Source of the DNA: Chamaelirium japonicum
Taxonomy: Eukaryota; Streptophyta; Magnoliopsida; Liliales; Melanthiaceae
Assembly (NCBI GenBank): GCA_947650365.1
Contig: CANTAL010000208.1
Location: 377,001 to 441,000, forward strand
Length of the DNA: 64,000 nt
Reading direction: 5' to 3'
This document shows, in pieces, positions 1 to 11,452 of this stretch. The translations under genes were made by a program, and so were the position numbers. The notes beneath the pieces are model-generated. The model did not search any database and was not told the origin of the DNA. It saw only the letters and a list, made by a program, of their open reading frames with translations. How positions within the stretch are numbered: position 1 is the stretch's first letter; each line of letters begins with the position of its first letter.

Positions 1-24
1 CCCTTTTGGTCCCCTCTCCTCGCG

Positions 25-100
25 ATCTTTTAGCGCAGCATAGAGTCCCGGGCTGCCCCCGCGCGCGTGTGTTCAGTCGTGGGTTCGACTCCTCTCCACC
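25..100 (+). other. tRNA-like A-box/B-box stretch, possibly SINE-derived
   Basis: A TAGCGCAG...TAGAG stretch near 33-48 resembles a Pol III A box, and GGTTCGACTCC at 83-93 fits the B-box consensus, with spacing close to that of a tRNA gene. The ends do not pair into an acceptor stem, so it is not an intact tRNA. A tRNA-derived SINE head is possible. The B-box-like string recurs near 745, so it may just belong to a local repeat. Confidence 0.2.
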
Positions 101-275
101 GAAAAATTTTTAGCACACCCTGCGTACTCTACAACCGTTGCCCAGGGCCTATCTGCAGGCTTTAAGTGCTGGTCTCTACCCCCATGTGCTGTGCCCTGCT
201 GCCCCATGTCCCTTGAATCGGGCCCGCAGTTGTAGCGTAGGCAGGATGTGCTGAAAAATTTCAACGTCTCCACTT

Positions 276-736
276 ATCGTCTCCCCTATTGGCTGGATGT
301 AGTCGATGCGAAATCGAACTACCACGATTTATGGCCAGGGGACAAACCCCAAGGGGGATGCCACCACCCCCAGCCGCCATCCATCACCATCCGCCACCGC
401 CAGCCACCTTTCCTGTCGACCGCCACCATCAACACCAGTCACCGTTGCGACACCCCTGCTAACCGTCCTCCACCAATCGCCGCCACAAGGGACGGTGGGT
501 GGTGGCCGGTGGTCTACAGTGGTGGTCGGCGACGGCAGTGGTGGGCGGCTATCGGCCGGGGTGGTCGACGACGACGACGAGAACGGTCGCTACGCATGTG
601 GCGATAGGTGATGAGCTGCGGCCAAAGGTGGTGGCATCCCCCTGGGTTCATCCCATCTCCATAGATCGTGACCGTTCGATTTCGGATTGCCACATGTTGC
701 TCCCCAAATCAGTCAGTGACCGACAGGGGAGACGAT
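276..736. mobile_element. Foldback MITE-like element 1
   Basis: The ends are inverted copies: ATCGTCTCCCCT at 276-287 and its complement at 725-736. Inside them lie further inverted arms around 307-365 and 625-690, including a shared GAAATCGAAC and GGATGCCACC. The left arm is shorter than the right by about 25 bases. The middle is GC-rich and CCACC/GGTGG-repetitive and codes for nothing I recognise. It is a non-autonomous DNA-transposon-like element; superfamily is unclear because no clean target duplication is visible. Confidence 0.55.
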
Positions 737-771
737 CATCAATTGATGGGTTCGACTCCTCTCCACTGATG

Positions 772-1181
772 ATCGTCTCCCCTAGGGGTCACTGACGCTT
801 TGGGGAGCGACATATGGCGATCCAAATTTCAATGGTCACGATCTATGGTCATGGGATGAACCCTAAGGGTATGCCACCACCATCAGCAGCCATCGCCCAC
901 CACCTCTCGCCGTTGCTGATCGTCGTCGGCCACCACCCCCGCTAACCATGGGCCGCCAACAAGGTTGTGGCAAGCAGTTGGTGTTTGACGGGAGTGGTGG
1001 TCGGCAACGGATGATACAGTGGTCGGTTGGGTGGTCCCCGATAGTGACAGCAGGTGGTGGGTGGCGACCGGAGGTGCTGACATCCACCTAGGGTTCATCT
1101 CATAGCTACATATCATAGTCATTGAAATTTGGATCACCACGTGTCACTCTCCAAAACGTCAGCCACCCAAAGGGGGACGAT
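772..1181. mobile_element. Foldback MITE-like element 2, same family
   Basis: The same terminal motif ATCGTCTCCCCT opens it at 772 and a close complement closes it at 1170-1181. Subterminal arms match as inverted copies, for example GATCCAAATTTCAATG near 820 against its complement near 1120. It lies about 35 bases from element 1 of the same family. No coding capacity is evident. Confidence 0.6.
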
Positions 1182-1382
1182 CGTTATTGGATAGGAGTCA
1201 AACCCGATTTTTATGGACCTCCCCGATTCTTATCCCACAAAGCGCAGAATTTTACCACATTCTCTTGGTTGGGTAGTGAAAGTGTGAAACAAAGATGTGC
1301 CTAATCTTTCCGTTGAAACCGCGACAGGGCTGTTTCTGGGCTATCCCATGGGACGGCCTCGTAGGAATCCCAATGGTTGTCG

Positions 1383-1639
1383 TTAGGGCTGCAAACAAAT
1401 CAAGCCAAGATTTGATCTGTTTGAGCTTGGCTCGTTTAATACTTCAGGTTTGGGCTTGACTTGTTTAATTATCAAGCCGAGCCGAGCCGAGCTGAGCTTT
1501 GGCTTGCTCGAGCTTGGCTTGTTTATTAAACGAGCCTAAACTCTAGACTTGGGCTTGGCTAAATTAGTAATCAAACGAGCTTTTTATCTAGCTTGTTTGT
1601 GAGTTGTTCACGAACAACTTGGTTCGTTTGCAGCCCTAA
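1383..1639. mobile_element. MITE with TTAGGGCTGCAAAC termini
   Basis: Perfect inverted ends TTAGGGCTGCAAAC (1383-1396) and GTTTGCAGCCCTAA (1626-1639) bound 257 bp of GAGC/CTTGG-rich, partly palindromic sequence. The end motif is like that of widespread plant hAT-type MITEs, but I cannot see a convincing 8-bp target duplication. Confidence 0.7.
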
Positions 1640-2096
1640 GTGTTGCCAAGTTGCCCTCGCTGTGTAAGTGAAACCAACATAGGAGATTAGAGGACTTGGG
1701 ATTAAAGAGAGATCATCCTCCACTCCCCCCTACCCTTGAATCATTCGGCGGCTCAGTCGGACGTCTTGAAGCGTTCGGTTTGAATATATGCACCACCACC
1801 CATTGCCCTATCCTCAATCACCAGTGCTTGTACACCAGTTGAAGGAAAATTTGGATCTGCATTCCACCTCCCTCGTAACCAAAGTTCATGAAAAAACTCT
1901 CGATCCATGCATCTTCGTCCTCTTTTTCTTTTTTTCTTTTTTTGTTTTCCTTTCGTATGTCTTGGTTAGAGGTTTTTTATGTTGGGTTTTGTTGGATTGT
2001 TTAAGAGTTGGATGTTAGATTTGAAGAGCAACAATAAAGTTCATGTCATGATTACACGTCTCATCTAATGAGTGTGTTCTAAACCTCTTATTTATA

Positions 2097-3495
2097 TTTT
2101 TTTTTGAGGAATCCTCTTAGAGGGAGGTTTGGTGCAGACTCCTATATATGGACCAAAAGAAGAAAAAATAAAAAGGACTCAAGAAAGGGTTACAATATGG
2201 TCCTGAAGGTCTGGAGGAAGATTAGTAGCCCAAAGCTTAACTGTGGAAAAAATACGGCTTAGAATTTCTGAATCCGGAGAGAAATTTTGTTTGAAAATCC
2301 TTTGATTGTGCTCGAGCCATAAGTTCCAACATATCGTAGTGGAGAAAATATCCCAGATCGTCCTCAAGTCTCTAGCGATTCTTCATCTGTGCCAACCGAA
2401 ACATAGAGAAATAAGATTGATCGGGTGAGAATGAATGTTGAGGCGCCCCTTAAAGAAGCTCTATATGTCCCTCGAGAGACGGCAGTCTAAGATCAAGTCC
2501 TCTGTCGATTCGTCCGCATTGTTAGAAAGGACACACCTCGTATCCATAAGGTTTGGATGATTGTGCCGTTGAAGGTCCATCTTCGTTAAGATTTTGTTAT
2601 TAATGGCGAGATATAGAAAAATATGGATCTTCAATGATACTTTAGCTTTCCAGAGATTCTTGGTTGTCGGGCAAGTGTGAATATCATGATTCAGATACTT
2701 GTAGAAAGAGTTCACTGTGTAGGATCATGTACATGTGAGTCTCCATATAATGGAGTCTTTGTCTCCTAACAAAGAGAAAGAACTAATAATTTGCAATAAG
2801 TCATACAAGTTATGAAGTAGAGCATCAGACACTCGCCTATTAAAAAGTCGTTTTCTATCTAGTTTGAAGTCCTTGGGTAGTAGTTTGAGATCTCATTGTG
2901 GCCCTTCTTATTTCTTGCTATGGAGTAAAGTTCCGAGAAGAGAGAGTTGAGAGGAGAATTGCCCACCCAAACATCTTCCTATAATGATATTTTCTTCTTA
3001 TCTCCAAGAATGAATTTACTACCAACTTTGTAGGCCCTAGCTACCTTGACTACGCCTTTCCAAAAAGGAGATAGCCTTCCGGATATGCGACTTCGGATTT
3101 GCATTGGGGACAAACGTTTGAAATATCTATGTTTGATGATGTCCTTCCATTTATCGTTTCCAGCATAATTTAGTCGCCACCATCATTTGCCCAAAAAGTG
3201 CAATGTTACAATCCCTTAGGTTTACAACTCTCAGTCTGCCACTAGACTTGGGCTTGCAAAATCTCTTGCCATTTCATAAAGTTGTATCCTCCAACATTCT
3301 CCTCACTTCATTTCCAAAGATAATTTCTTCTTAACTTGTTAATCTCTTTGATAACCCGAGATGGAAAACAGTAGTAAGCCATGAGGTGGGTCGGGGTTGT
3401 AGAAATAACAAAGTTGATGAGTGTAAGCCTACCTCCTATTGACAACATCTTCCCTTTCCACCTTGCAAGACACTTCCTATTTATATATTGTGATT
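2097..3495 (-). mobile_element. 5'-truncated L1-type LINE remnant (reverse transcriptase C-terminus)
   Basis: Minus-strand reading blocks in order match the end of plant L1-type ORF2. At 3499-3308 there is a block with WKGKMLSIGGRLTLINFV and NKLRRNYLWK, typical of the post-RT 'GR.LI..VL...P' region. At 2715-2461 there is the zf-RVT-like LWKAKVSLKIHIFLYLA...C stretch, and at 2367-2179 a WNLWLEHNQRIF block typical of the LINE C-terminus. The blocks lie in different frames with stops between, so it is a pseudogene. A T-run at about 2097-2106 on + would be the A-tail. No endonuclease or early RT motifs are present, consistent with 5' truncation on insertion. Confidence 0.75.
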
Positions 3496-3499
3496 GCAA

Positions 3500-3840
3500 A
3501 TTTCAATCTTTTACTCTTGTTGACTATGGATTATGAGTTTTAAAACAATGAATTATATAGTTGTATAAAGGTTATATAGTACACCTTTTATTTTTAGTTT
3601 TCTATACATAACAAAACAAATTTAAAACTAATTCTAGATCACCTTCATAAAAAATGGTGAATGTGATGGACGGAATAAATTTTTTTAGCAGTAATCAATA
3701 TTATTAATCATTCAATAATTAAGAAGTGTAGTAATCAGATCGGTTTCAGGCTTGTGTAGGTTCAACTTCGGGCTGGTTTTCGGCATGGACAAAATTTTTA
3801 AAATGGTCTCGGGCATGCTAAAACTACTTTGGGCTAGGTC
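3500..3840. other. AT-rich spacer, nothing recognised
   Basis: AT-rich sequence between the LINE remnant and an inverted repeat. I see no reading frame, RNA gene or repeat that I can support. Confidence 0.5.
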
Positions 3841-3954
3841 TAACTAGTGGTGGTCCAACCATTAAAAACCCTAAACCAGAAGGGTTGTAGAAACCCGACT
3901 AAACTTTTATGCTTGAATCTAATTGGAGCAAAACATGTTTTATTATCGGGTGTT

Positions 3955-4462
3955 ATATTTGCATCACAATATTTTCCAAGTACAACCATGCCTAGAAATA
4001 AGAAAATATCATATATGTTCCTTGGTCTTTTTCGAAGTACCACCACAAGGTCAATTGTACTTGCATAACCAACCTCTGCGCCCCCCTTCTTTCTCCTTCC
4101 TTCTTGCCTAAACCCTAGCCAACTGTATTGACTCGGCAAACATTTTCTCACCATGTTGGTTACTACCCATAGTCGACAAAGTTGGCCGATAGCCACCAAC
4201 ACGTACAGTGCGCTAGGGTTCCAACGAGAAGGACAGAGAAAGAAGTAGAAGGAAGAAGATGGAGGAAGGAAGGAGGAGACCACAACGGTGGTGGACTGTC
4301 GTCGGAGGCATGTAGTAGCGGTGACCTATAACAACACCCCCCCCCCCCCCCCCCCCCCTCCATCCCTTTTTTTTGCAGTGGTACTTTGTAATGACCATGG
4401 GTGATATGCGAGTTTCTTTTTGCTAAGTGTGGTTTCACTTGGAGAATATTGTGGTGCAAATA
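3955..4462. repeat. Inverted-repeat (foldback) element with a C22 tract
   Basis: Left arm 3955-4050 and right arm 4370-4462 are inverted copies with shared TTTGCA.CACAATATT, CCAAGT and AAGTACCAC.. blocks, diverged by roughly a quarter. The middle holds CT-rich and GGA-rich sequence and a run of 22 C at 4337-4358. Likely a non-autonomous DNA transposon; no target duplication was resolved. Confidence 0.5.
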
Positions 4463-4602
4463 TTAACACACTCATTGTTGATCAACTATAGATTACAGAG
4501 GTGTTTTCAAAACCAAATCCAATTGAGATCCGACAAAAAACTCCAACTCGATTAAACCGATTCATCACAAAATAAACAGTCAACTATATAATATTATATG
4601 TT

Positions 4603-5640
4603 AGGTTTTATTCAAACCCAGCAAATTACTGAATTTACCACATTTCACATTGATTTCAAATTATCTTGGTTTATTTTTTCAAATGGCAAGTATGCCCTCT
4701 ATTAGATACCCCAAAGTGGAGTATACCCCACCCCATCCTCTTTGGTACATGCCCTTCCTCATCCCATGCCCCACCTCATAGGGACACTATATAAATTGCT
4801 CCGCTTGATCCCCTATCCATACCCCACTTCCTTCATCGCCCTCCTTTCGAAACAATGGTGACCTACTCTGCCTTCGACGTTTGCCTCCATCTTTTGCTTC
4901 TCCACCGCATCTCTTTCTCCCCTTCTCCATCCTCCTTTCCCTATTGTTGGAGTGTTTGTCACCTAACTCGCCTCCCATTTCTCTCCCCTTTCCCCATAAC
5001 CGAAACCTCAACATCCTCCCCTTCCCCCTCCTTCACATCGCATGAGCCTCCATCGTCCAAACACAAAGAACAACATTTTTCGTATGATCCCGTTGTTTGA
5101 AGTTTTCCATTGAATGGATTTCAAAATATTCGACGGAATCTTTGTCGAACATATTAAAGAACATTCTACATTATCCTACTGGTTGTTGTCCTATATGTTC
5201 AACTATGTAATATCAGACAATGAGGCGATGAAATAAGAGTAGCGATGGTGAAGAAGGAGGGGAGGTGGTGACTTCAATGGTGGATAAGGAGAAGAGGGAG
5301 GGAAGGTGGCGGTGGCTCCGGCGATGGGGAAGGAGGAAGGGAAGGGAAGGAACAAGGAGGGGAACTAGGAAAATCCATGAGACATAAGCACCTACGCCGG
5401 AAAGTAGATGAATGAGAGGAAATGCTCACATGAGAGGAGATGCTTGTCAAAAAGAAAGCCATGATCGATCCACACCAAAGACCAAAGATGGGATGTTTTT
5501 TAGATTGTACTAAAGAGGGTGTATTTTTGGGATATGGCAAATAACTCGTGGGGTGTGAATAGGTATGAACCCTGGAAACGATTTTTTTATGGGATGCAGG
5601 TCAGTCATCAATTTTGTGGGGTATGAATAAAATTTATCAA
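4603..5640. mobile_element. MITE-like element related to the one at 60024-61112
   Basis: TTTTATTCAAACCC near 4608 and GGGTATGAATAAAATTT near 5617 form loose inverted ends matching the terminal ATTTTATTCATACCCC of the element at 60024-61112. Internal phrases about 'ACCCCA' are shared too. Ends are approximate. Confidence 0.4.
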
Positions 5641-5827
5641 TTATATATTCCTAGTAACTATGTTTGTTTGAGTTACTCAGAAGCTACTCTTACAATGTAT
5701 TTGGTTGCTTGAAATCAAGGGCTTATGGAATAAATCCAATTTTGAAGAAAACCACCTTACCCATGTGATTCCTCAACCTTGAGAACTCTTGTCTACTTGT
5801 ATGCAAGCCGATGATTGTGTTTGTAAT

Positions 5828-5963
5828 TGTTACGGAGAGAGAATAGGTTTGGGGAGAAAAACTCCTTGTATTATCTCACTAATCTCATACCTCTCCTTAT
5901 ATAGAGAGAGAACGCACACCTTTACATTACCACAACTGAGGTGGGACTAATAGAATACAAACA
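5828..5963 (-). repeat. 3' LTR of the copia fossil
   Basis: A 136-bp TG...CA repeat matching 10961-11100. It contains a TATATAGAGAG stretch shared by both copies. Confidence 0.93.
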
Positions 5964-8900
5964 CCCTCCCTCAAACTCACGGTGGGTCAACCACTGAGAG
6001 TTTGCGAATAAGAAACAAAAAACGAGGAGATGGATGAGACTTCGTGAATAAGTCAACAATCTGCTCCATCGAAGAGACATAAGGCAAAGAGATGGTCCCA
6101 GCCTCGTACTCCTCTCTGGAGAAATAGCAATCTAGCTCGATGTGCTTGATCCGCTCATGAAACACTGGATTGCTGACAATCTGAATAGCACTCTTGTTGT
6201 CACAATGAAGTGCGGTGGGTCCCGAGATATCAACACCAAGATCTCGAAGAAGACTCCGGAGATAAACGATCTCCTTAGTAGCAGTGGCTGTGGCACGAAA
6301 CACGACCTCGGTACTAGAGAGAGAAACCACCTTCTGCTTCTTGCTCTTTCAGGAGATAAGAGAGTCACCAAAAAATAGGTAATAACCAGTAGTCGAGCGA
6401 CGAGTAGTCAGGTCCCCTGCCCAGTCGGCATCAGAGTATGCACGAAGAGCTAAAGATGAGGATGACGAGAAGAAGAGCAACCGAGTGATAGTGCCACGAA
6501 GGTACCTAAGAGTCCGAAGAAGAGCAGCGTAGTGAACATAGTGAGAGGCATCCACTAACTGGCTGAGAACACTGACGGCATGGGCAATATCCGATCTGGT
6601 GATGCAAAGATAAACTAGCTGACCAACTATCTTGCGGTACCTGGTAGGATATGAGAGGTACTCACCATCAACGGGGCGGAGTTTTACATGAAGCTCAAGA
6701 GGAGTGTCAACTGTACAGCAATCAGATAGTGCAGCCCGAGCAAGAATGTCAGCTATGTACTTCTGCTGAGAAAGCAAAATCCCCCTAGTGCTCCTAGCAA
6801 CCTCCAGGCCAAGAAAATAATGCAAAGGACTAAGATCCTTAATCTAAAATTGGCTCCAAAGATGCTCCTGAAGGGAGGCTATGGCATAGGTGTCATCACC
6901 TGTAAGAATCATGTCATCGACATAGAGAAGGATGATGGCTCGGCCCTAGGGGGAAGTCCATACAAACATAGAGTGGTCTTGAAAGCTCTCCACAAAGCCG
7001 ATTTCAGTAATTGCCCGACGGAAATGCTCAAACCAGGCACGAGGAGCCTGTTTGAGGCCATAAATAGCTCGACGAAGATGACATACATGCTGAGAAGGTG
7101 TGCTGACGTCGGAAGGAGGCTGCATATGACAACCTCGGAGAGATCACCGTAAAGAAAAGCATTCTTCATATCCATCTGTGATAGGGGCTAACCTCTAGCA
7201 GCAGCAACAACAAAAAGAGTCTGAATGGTGGTCTTCTGAGCTACTGGAGCAAACGCCTCATCATAATCAATCACATACTCATGAGTGAAACCTCTAGCAA
7301 TGAGATGGGCTTTGTATCGGTCAATAGAGCCATCTGGGCGATGCTTGATCTTGAAGACCCATTTGTAGCTGATGGGCTCGACACCAGGAGGCAGAGGCAC
7401 AACCTCCCATGTCTGAGTCTGTGCAAAGGCCTGAAACTCCTTAACCATAGTCTGCTGCCACATAGGGTACTGCAATGTCTCTCTGTAAGACCGGGGCTCT
7501 CTGTCTGTGTGAAGGGCAGTAAGGTAGGTAAAGAACTGAGGCAAGTAGGAAGTGACAGCGGTAAAACCAAAACAATCAGGGGAGTAGCCAAAGTGGTCGA
7601 GAGGGCGACGCTCGCACTGGGGGTAGCGAGGAGTACGAGGATCCACATTAGGTAGAGGTAGTCTACTCGAAGTGGACGAAAGACCAGAGGAGTCACTAAC
7701 AGATAAAGGCATGGCAGTTAGTGTGTCAGATGGATAAGAAATAGGTAGAGGAGATGAGGGAGCCAAAGAAGAGGAAGGACTTAAACGTCTACAAGGAACG
7801 ACTACGGGAGCAGGAGGTAAAGACTCAAGAGCATTGGTAGGAGGAGAAGCGGTGGAAGGAGGAGAGGGTGAGACAGAAGAAGGCATGGTGGAGGAAGTAG
7901 GAGGAATCTCAAGGAAGGTGGGATCCTGAGATGTAAGAGAGTAGTAAGGAATATTTTCAATAAAAGTGACATATCGAGAGATGCAAAAACGATGAGCCAG
8001 AGGGTCATAGCACGATACCCTTTGTGCTCAGAACTGATTCCCAAGAGTACACACTTAGTGGACCTAGCCGACAGTTTGTTACACTCATAAGAAAGAAGGA
8101 GGATAAAGCATGTGTACCCAAAAGTACGCTGTATGCTGTAATCAGGAGGGGTGCCAAAGAGACACTCATGAGACGAAACACCCACGAGGACAGAGGAAGG
8201 GGTGATGTTAATGAGGTTGACGGAGGTCAAAATGGCCTCCACCCAGAAGGTACCAGGAACGCACGAGGAGATAAGCTGAGCACGAGCTGTCTCAAGAATA
8301 TGACGATGCTTTCACTCTGCAATACCATTATGCTTATGAGTATGAGGACATGGTTGTTGGAAGAGGGTCCCATGGGACTGAAGGATATAACACATGATTG
8401 TTGGAAGAGGGTCCCATGATTGTTAGTATTCACTTAGTCCCATGGGACTGAAGGATAGAACACATTATAGAAGAGAGATATTCACGGGCGCAATCAGATC
8501 TAAAAGTTTTTATATGAGCATGAAACTAAGTATGAACCATGGCGGTGAAAGTCTGATAGATGTCGGGAATGTCAGAACACTGACGAGGGAGATACACCCA
8601 TATGAAACGAGAATAATCATCAATAAAGTTAACATAGTAAAGATAGTCTTTCATAAAGAAAAGGTGCAGGACCCCAAATATCTGAGTGCACGAGATCAAA
8701 TAGACTACATGACTGCGACAAATTAGTAGAAAAGGGACTAGCAGAATGCTTAACCAACTCACATCCTATGCAAAAAGAAAGATGAGAAAATAAACCATAG
8801 CCTAAAGCACCTGATCGGAAAAGACTTTTAAGCCGAGGTTCAGACACATGACCTAGCCTCTTGTGCCACAGGTCGGCATCAGAAGAGACGACATTACAAA

Positions 8901-10384
8901 TGACCGAAGGAGAGGCAGGAGGGAGATGAAGATACTCCAGGTGATATACCGACCCTACGAGCAGCACCAATCCTCTGTCCCGAGCGTGGATCCTGCACAA
9001 CACAAAAAGAGGAAGAGAAAGTAACTGTCAAGCCGGAATCACAAAGACTGCTAATAAAGATCAAGTTCATGCAAAACTGAGGAGCATATAAAACAAAAGG
9101 TAAAGAGAGAAATCCTGAAGTAATAGACCCAGTCTGTGAGATGGCTAGAATAGAGTCATTCGCAGTGTGGATCGAAGGAATACGGTGGGTGGGAGAACAT
9201 GCAGTTAGAATAGAATGGTTAGAGGTCATGTGGTGAGAGGCCCCAGAGTCCATAATCTAAGATGCAGAGGTACCCGAGGTGGCAAAGAAGGCAGAGAGAT
9301 TGGAGGAGCCTGAAGGACTGGGGTAGACTGCAGAAGGAGCTGCTCAAGATGCATATCGAGAAGCTGAAGGCGATCCATCGTAGTAGCTGCAGTAGAAGTA
9401 TGGGCAGGAACAATAGTGGTGGCGCTAGCATTGGTGGCAGCAGGGCGACTATGGTGAGGTGGACTAGCACGCTTCTCCGGGTGAAGAAGCCAACATGAGT
9501 CAATCGTGTGCCTTCTCTTGCCACAGTGGGTGCATTATCGAGTATCAGTCAGACCGGCGGGACGAGAGCCACCCCGAGAAGCAGGAATTCTGGGGAGGGG
9601 GGAGTAGCAGCTAGAACCCCCTCAAAGCTAGAGGGTACAGGGGCCCTGCGGGCAACCACGGTGCGAAGACTCGTCTCCTCGGCAAGAAGTTCAGTGACTA
9701 CAACATCGAGATGAGGAAGCGGATCTCAATGAATCAGCTGACCCGCAAGAGGAGAGAACTCAGGGCGAAGAGCCATCAGAAATTGGTAGAGCTGTTACCG
9801 TTCCCAAAAAAGCTGCAACTCACACCAGGAGACATTGACTTTAGACACCTCCAACAGAGGGGGCTCCAAGGCCTAGAGCTCACGATAATAGCCGCGCATA
9901 AGGCTATGAAACTGCTGAATGGTCTGCTCCCTCTACTAAGCAGACTGGGCCTGAGATAAGAGTTGATATTCGCGGGCCTCACGTTGCTCCACAAAGCGCT
10001 TAGTAAGGTGGGCCCAGACCTTTGCCGCAGTAGAGAAGGCGACAAGATCTGCATGAAGAGAGCGATCTACCGAGGCAACTAGAAAGGCACGAACGTGGAG
10101 GTCACGAACACTCCAAGAGTTAGAGGCCACGAGGTGAGAGGTTACTGCAGGAGCAAGAGTTGAGTCGTCAAGGTGACTGTATAAGGCACGGCCATCCAGA
10201 ATGCTCCAGACTGTAGCCGACCACGCAGTCCAATCCACGATGGTCACAAGTGGGAAGTCCGTAGAGACTGGAAGGACATCCCTTGTCTGTTTGATAGGTG
10301 TCGCCAAGAACTGGGCTGAGGAGGACACTCCATATGGAGCGGAGGACGTCATTATGGACTGATCAGAGGAGGCCATTAGTTATC

Positions 10385-10770
10385 GAAATCAATGCCAACT
10401 CTGGTGCGGGATATAGCTCTGGTGTAGGATAGGGTTGCGTGCAGGATAAGTCCGGTGTGGGATAGGGCACAACAGCGGTACGGGATAGGACACAACAGCG
10501 GTACAGGATAGGGCACAACAACGATACGGGATAGTTTCGTTGTAGGATAGAACGGTACGGGATAGGGCTTCTGGTGCAGGATAGGGTTGCATACTTGCAT
10601 GTGGGATAAGTCCGGTGCGGGATAGGGCACAGCAGCGGTACGGGATAGGACACAACAGTGGTACGGGACAGGTTCGGTGTAGGATAGATCGGTACAGGAT
10701 AGAGGCGGTGCGGGATAAAGCAGGCGATGCGGGATACCATAGGACGGAGCGGGATCTGATGCGGGATACC
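10385..10770 (-). repeat. GGGATAG-rich minisatellite in the copia leader
   Basis: An irregular array built on GGTRCGGGATAG, with larger repeats such as GGGCACAACAGCGGTACGGGATAG. It lies between the 5' LTR/primer site and the gag start of the copia fossil. Both strands are largely open by repetition (reading as 'YPVP..CPIPHR' on minus), which is a by-product and not a gene. Confidence 0.8.
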
Positions 10771-10960
10771 GCGGGCCGGAGCAGGTGACTACGGTTCGGA
10801 TCTGGTGCGGGACGGGCACAGGAGAGAGGGCTCCGGTACGGGACAGGGGCGTAGGGGAGAGAGACAGGTCATAGGAGAGAGAGAGAGAGAGAGGCTCCGA
10901 ATGAGGGCACTGGGGAGTAAGGGATCCGCCGCTTGGACTCAAGAGCCCGGCCTGAAACCA

Positions 10961-11100
10961 TGTTATGGAGAGAGAATAGGTTTGGGGAGAAAAACTCATT
11001 GCATGTATTATCTCACCAATCTCATACCTCTCCTTATATAGAGAGAGAACGCACACCTTTACAGTACCACAACCGAGGTGGGGCTAATAAAATACTAACA
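10961..11100 (-). repeat. 5' LTR of the copia fossil
   Basis: A 140-bp TG...CA repeat matching 5828-5963, with the GTAAT target duplication directly to its right. Confidence 0.93.
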
Positions 11101-11278
11101 GTAATGACTTAGCAAATAATATGAATTTCGTACATAAATTCTAGCCTTACAGCATACCAACACCCTTGCTGAAAAAAAAAAAAGAAGTTAAAAAAACCTC
11201 TAAACATCAAATGATTTTTTCATGATTTGATTACTGAATATTAGGCCGATCAACAACCCTCATAAGCTTATTTTTTTC

Positions 11279-11452
11279 GAGAAAATATTTAGTGGGTCAG
11301 ACAACATTGTCAGCCGTGTATCCCCCACAGCCAATGCACTATTAATCAATGGTGACAATATTGGTTAAAATAGAAACTTTTAATAGTGCATTGGGTGTGG
11401 GGGATACAAAGCTGACATGGTACATCCAACCCAGCGAATATTTTCTCCACTT
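11279..11452. mobile_element. Short palindromic MITE
   Basis: GAGAAAATATT near 11279 and AATATTTTCTC near 11440 bound two arms of about 65 bp, sharing inverted GTATCCCCCACA and AATGCACTATTA blocks around a short centre. It is a typical stem-loop MITE with no coding capacity. Confidence 0.75.

Larger units (their letters stand above)
5828..11100 (-). mobile_element. Ty1/copia LTR retrotransposon, fossil
   Basis: Two short LTRs (5828-5963 and 10961-11100) are flanked by a perfect GTAAT duplication (5823-5827 and 11101-11105). On the minus strand the order is 5' LTR, a primer-site-like TGGTTTCAGG, a repetitive leader, gag of the UBN2 type (about 10376-9930), protease with DSGASHHM (about 9250), the GAG-pre-integrase WHKRLGHVS block (about 8870), integrase, reverse transcriptase with WVFKIKHRPDG and GFTH (about 7400-7250), RNase H with YSDADWAGD (about 6430), then a GAGGGAGGG purine tract at 5964-5980 next to the 3' LTR. 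That order is diagnostic for copia. The layout is whole but the coding part is broken in several places. The LTRs differ by about 6% plus one small indel, which suggests a few million years. Confidence 0.93.

Noticed and set aside
25-100. tRNA gene
   Set aside because: A-box and B-box-like strings are present but no acceptor or anticodon stem forms; kept only as a low-confidence feature.
1788-2018. 76-codon frame with a hydrophobic end (FVLFFFFSFFVFL)
   Set aside because: The hydrophobic part is a T-rich tract; no gene context or conserved motif.
8024-8726. Plus-strand open frames in 7.2-9.9 kb
   Set aside because: They are shadows of the copia pol on the minus strand.
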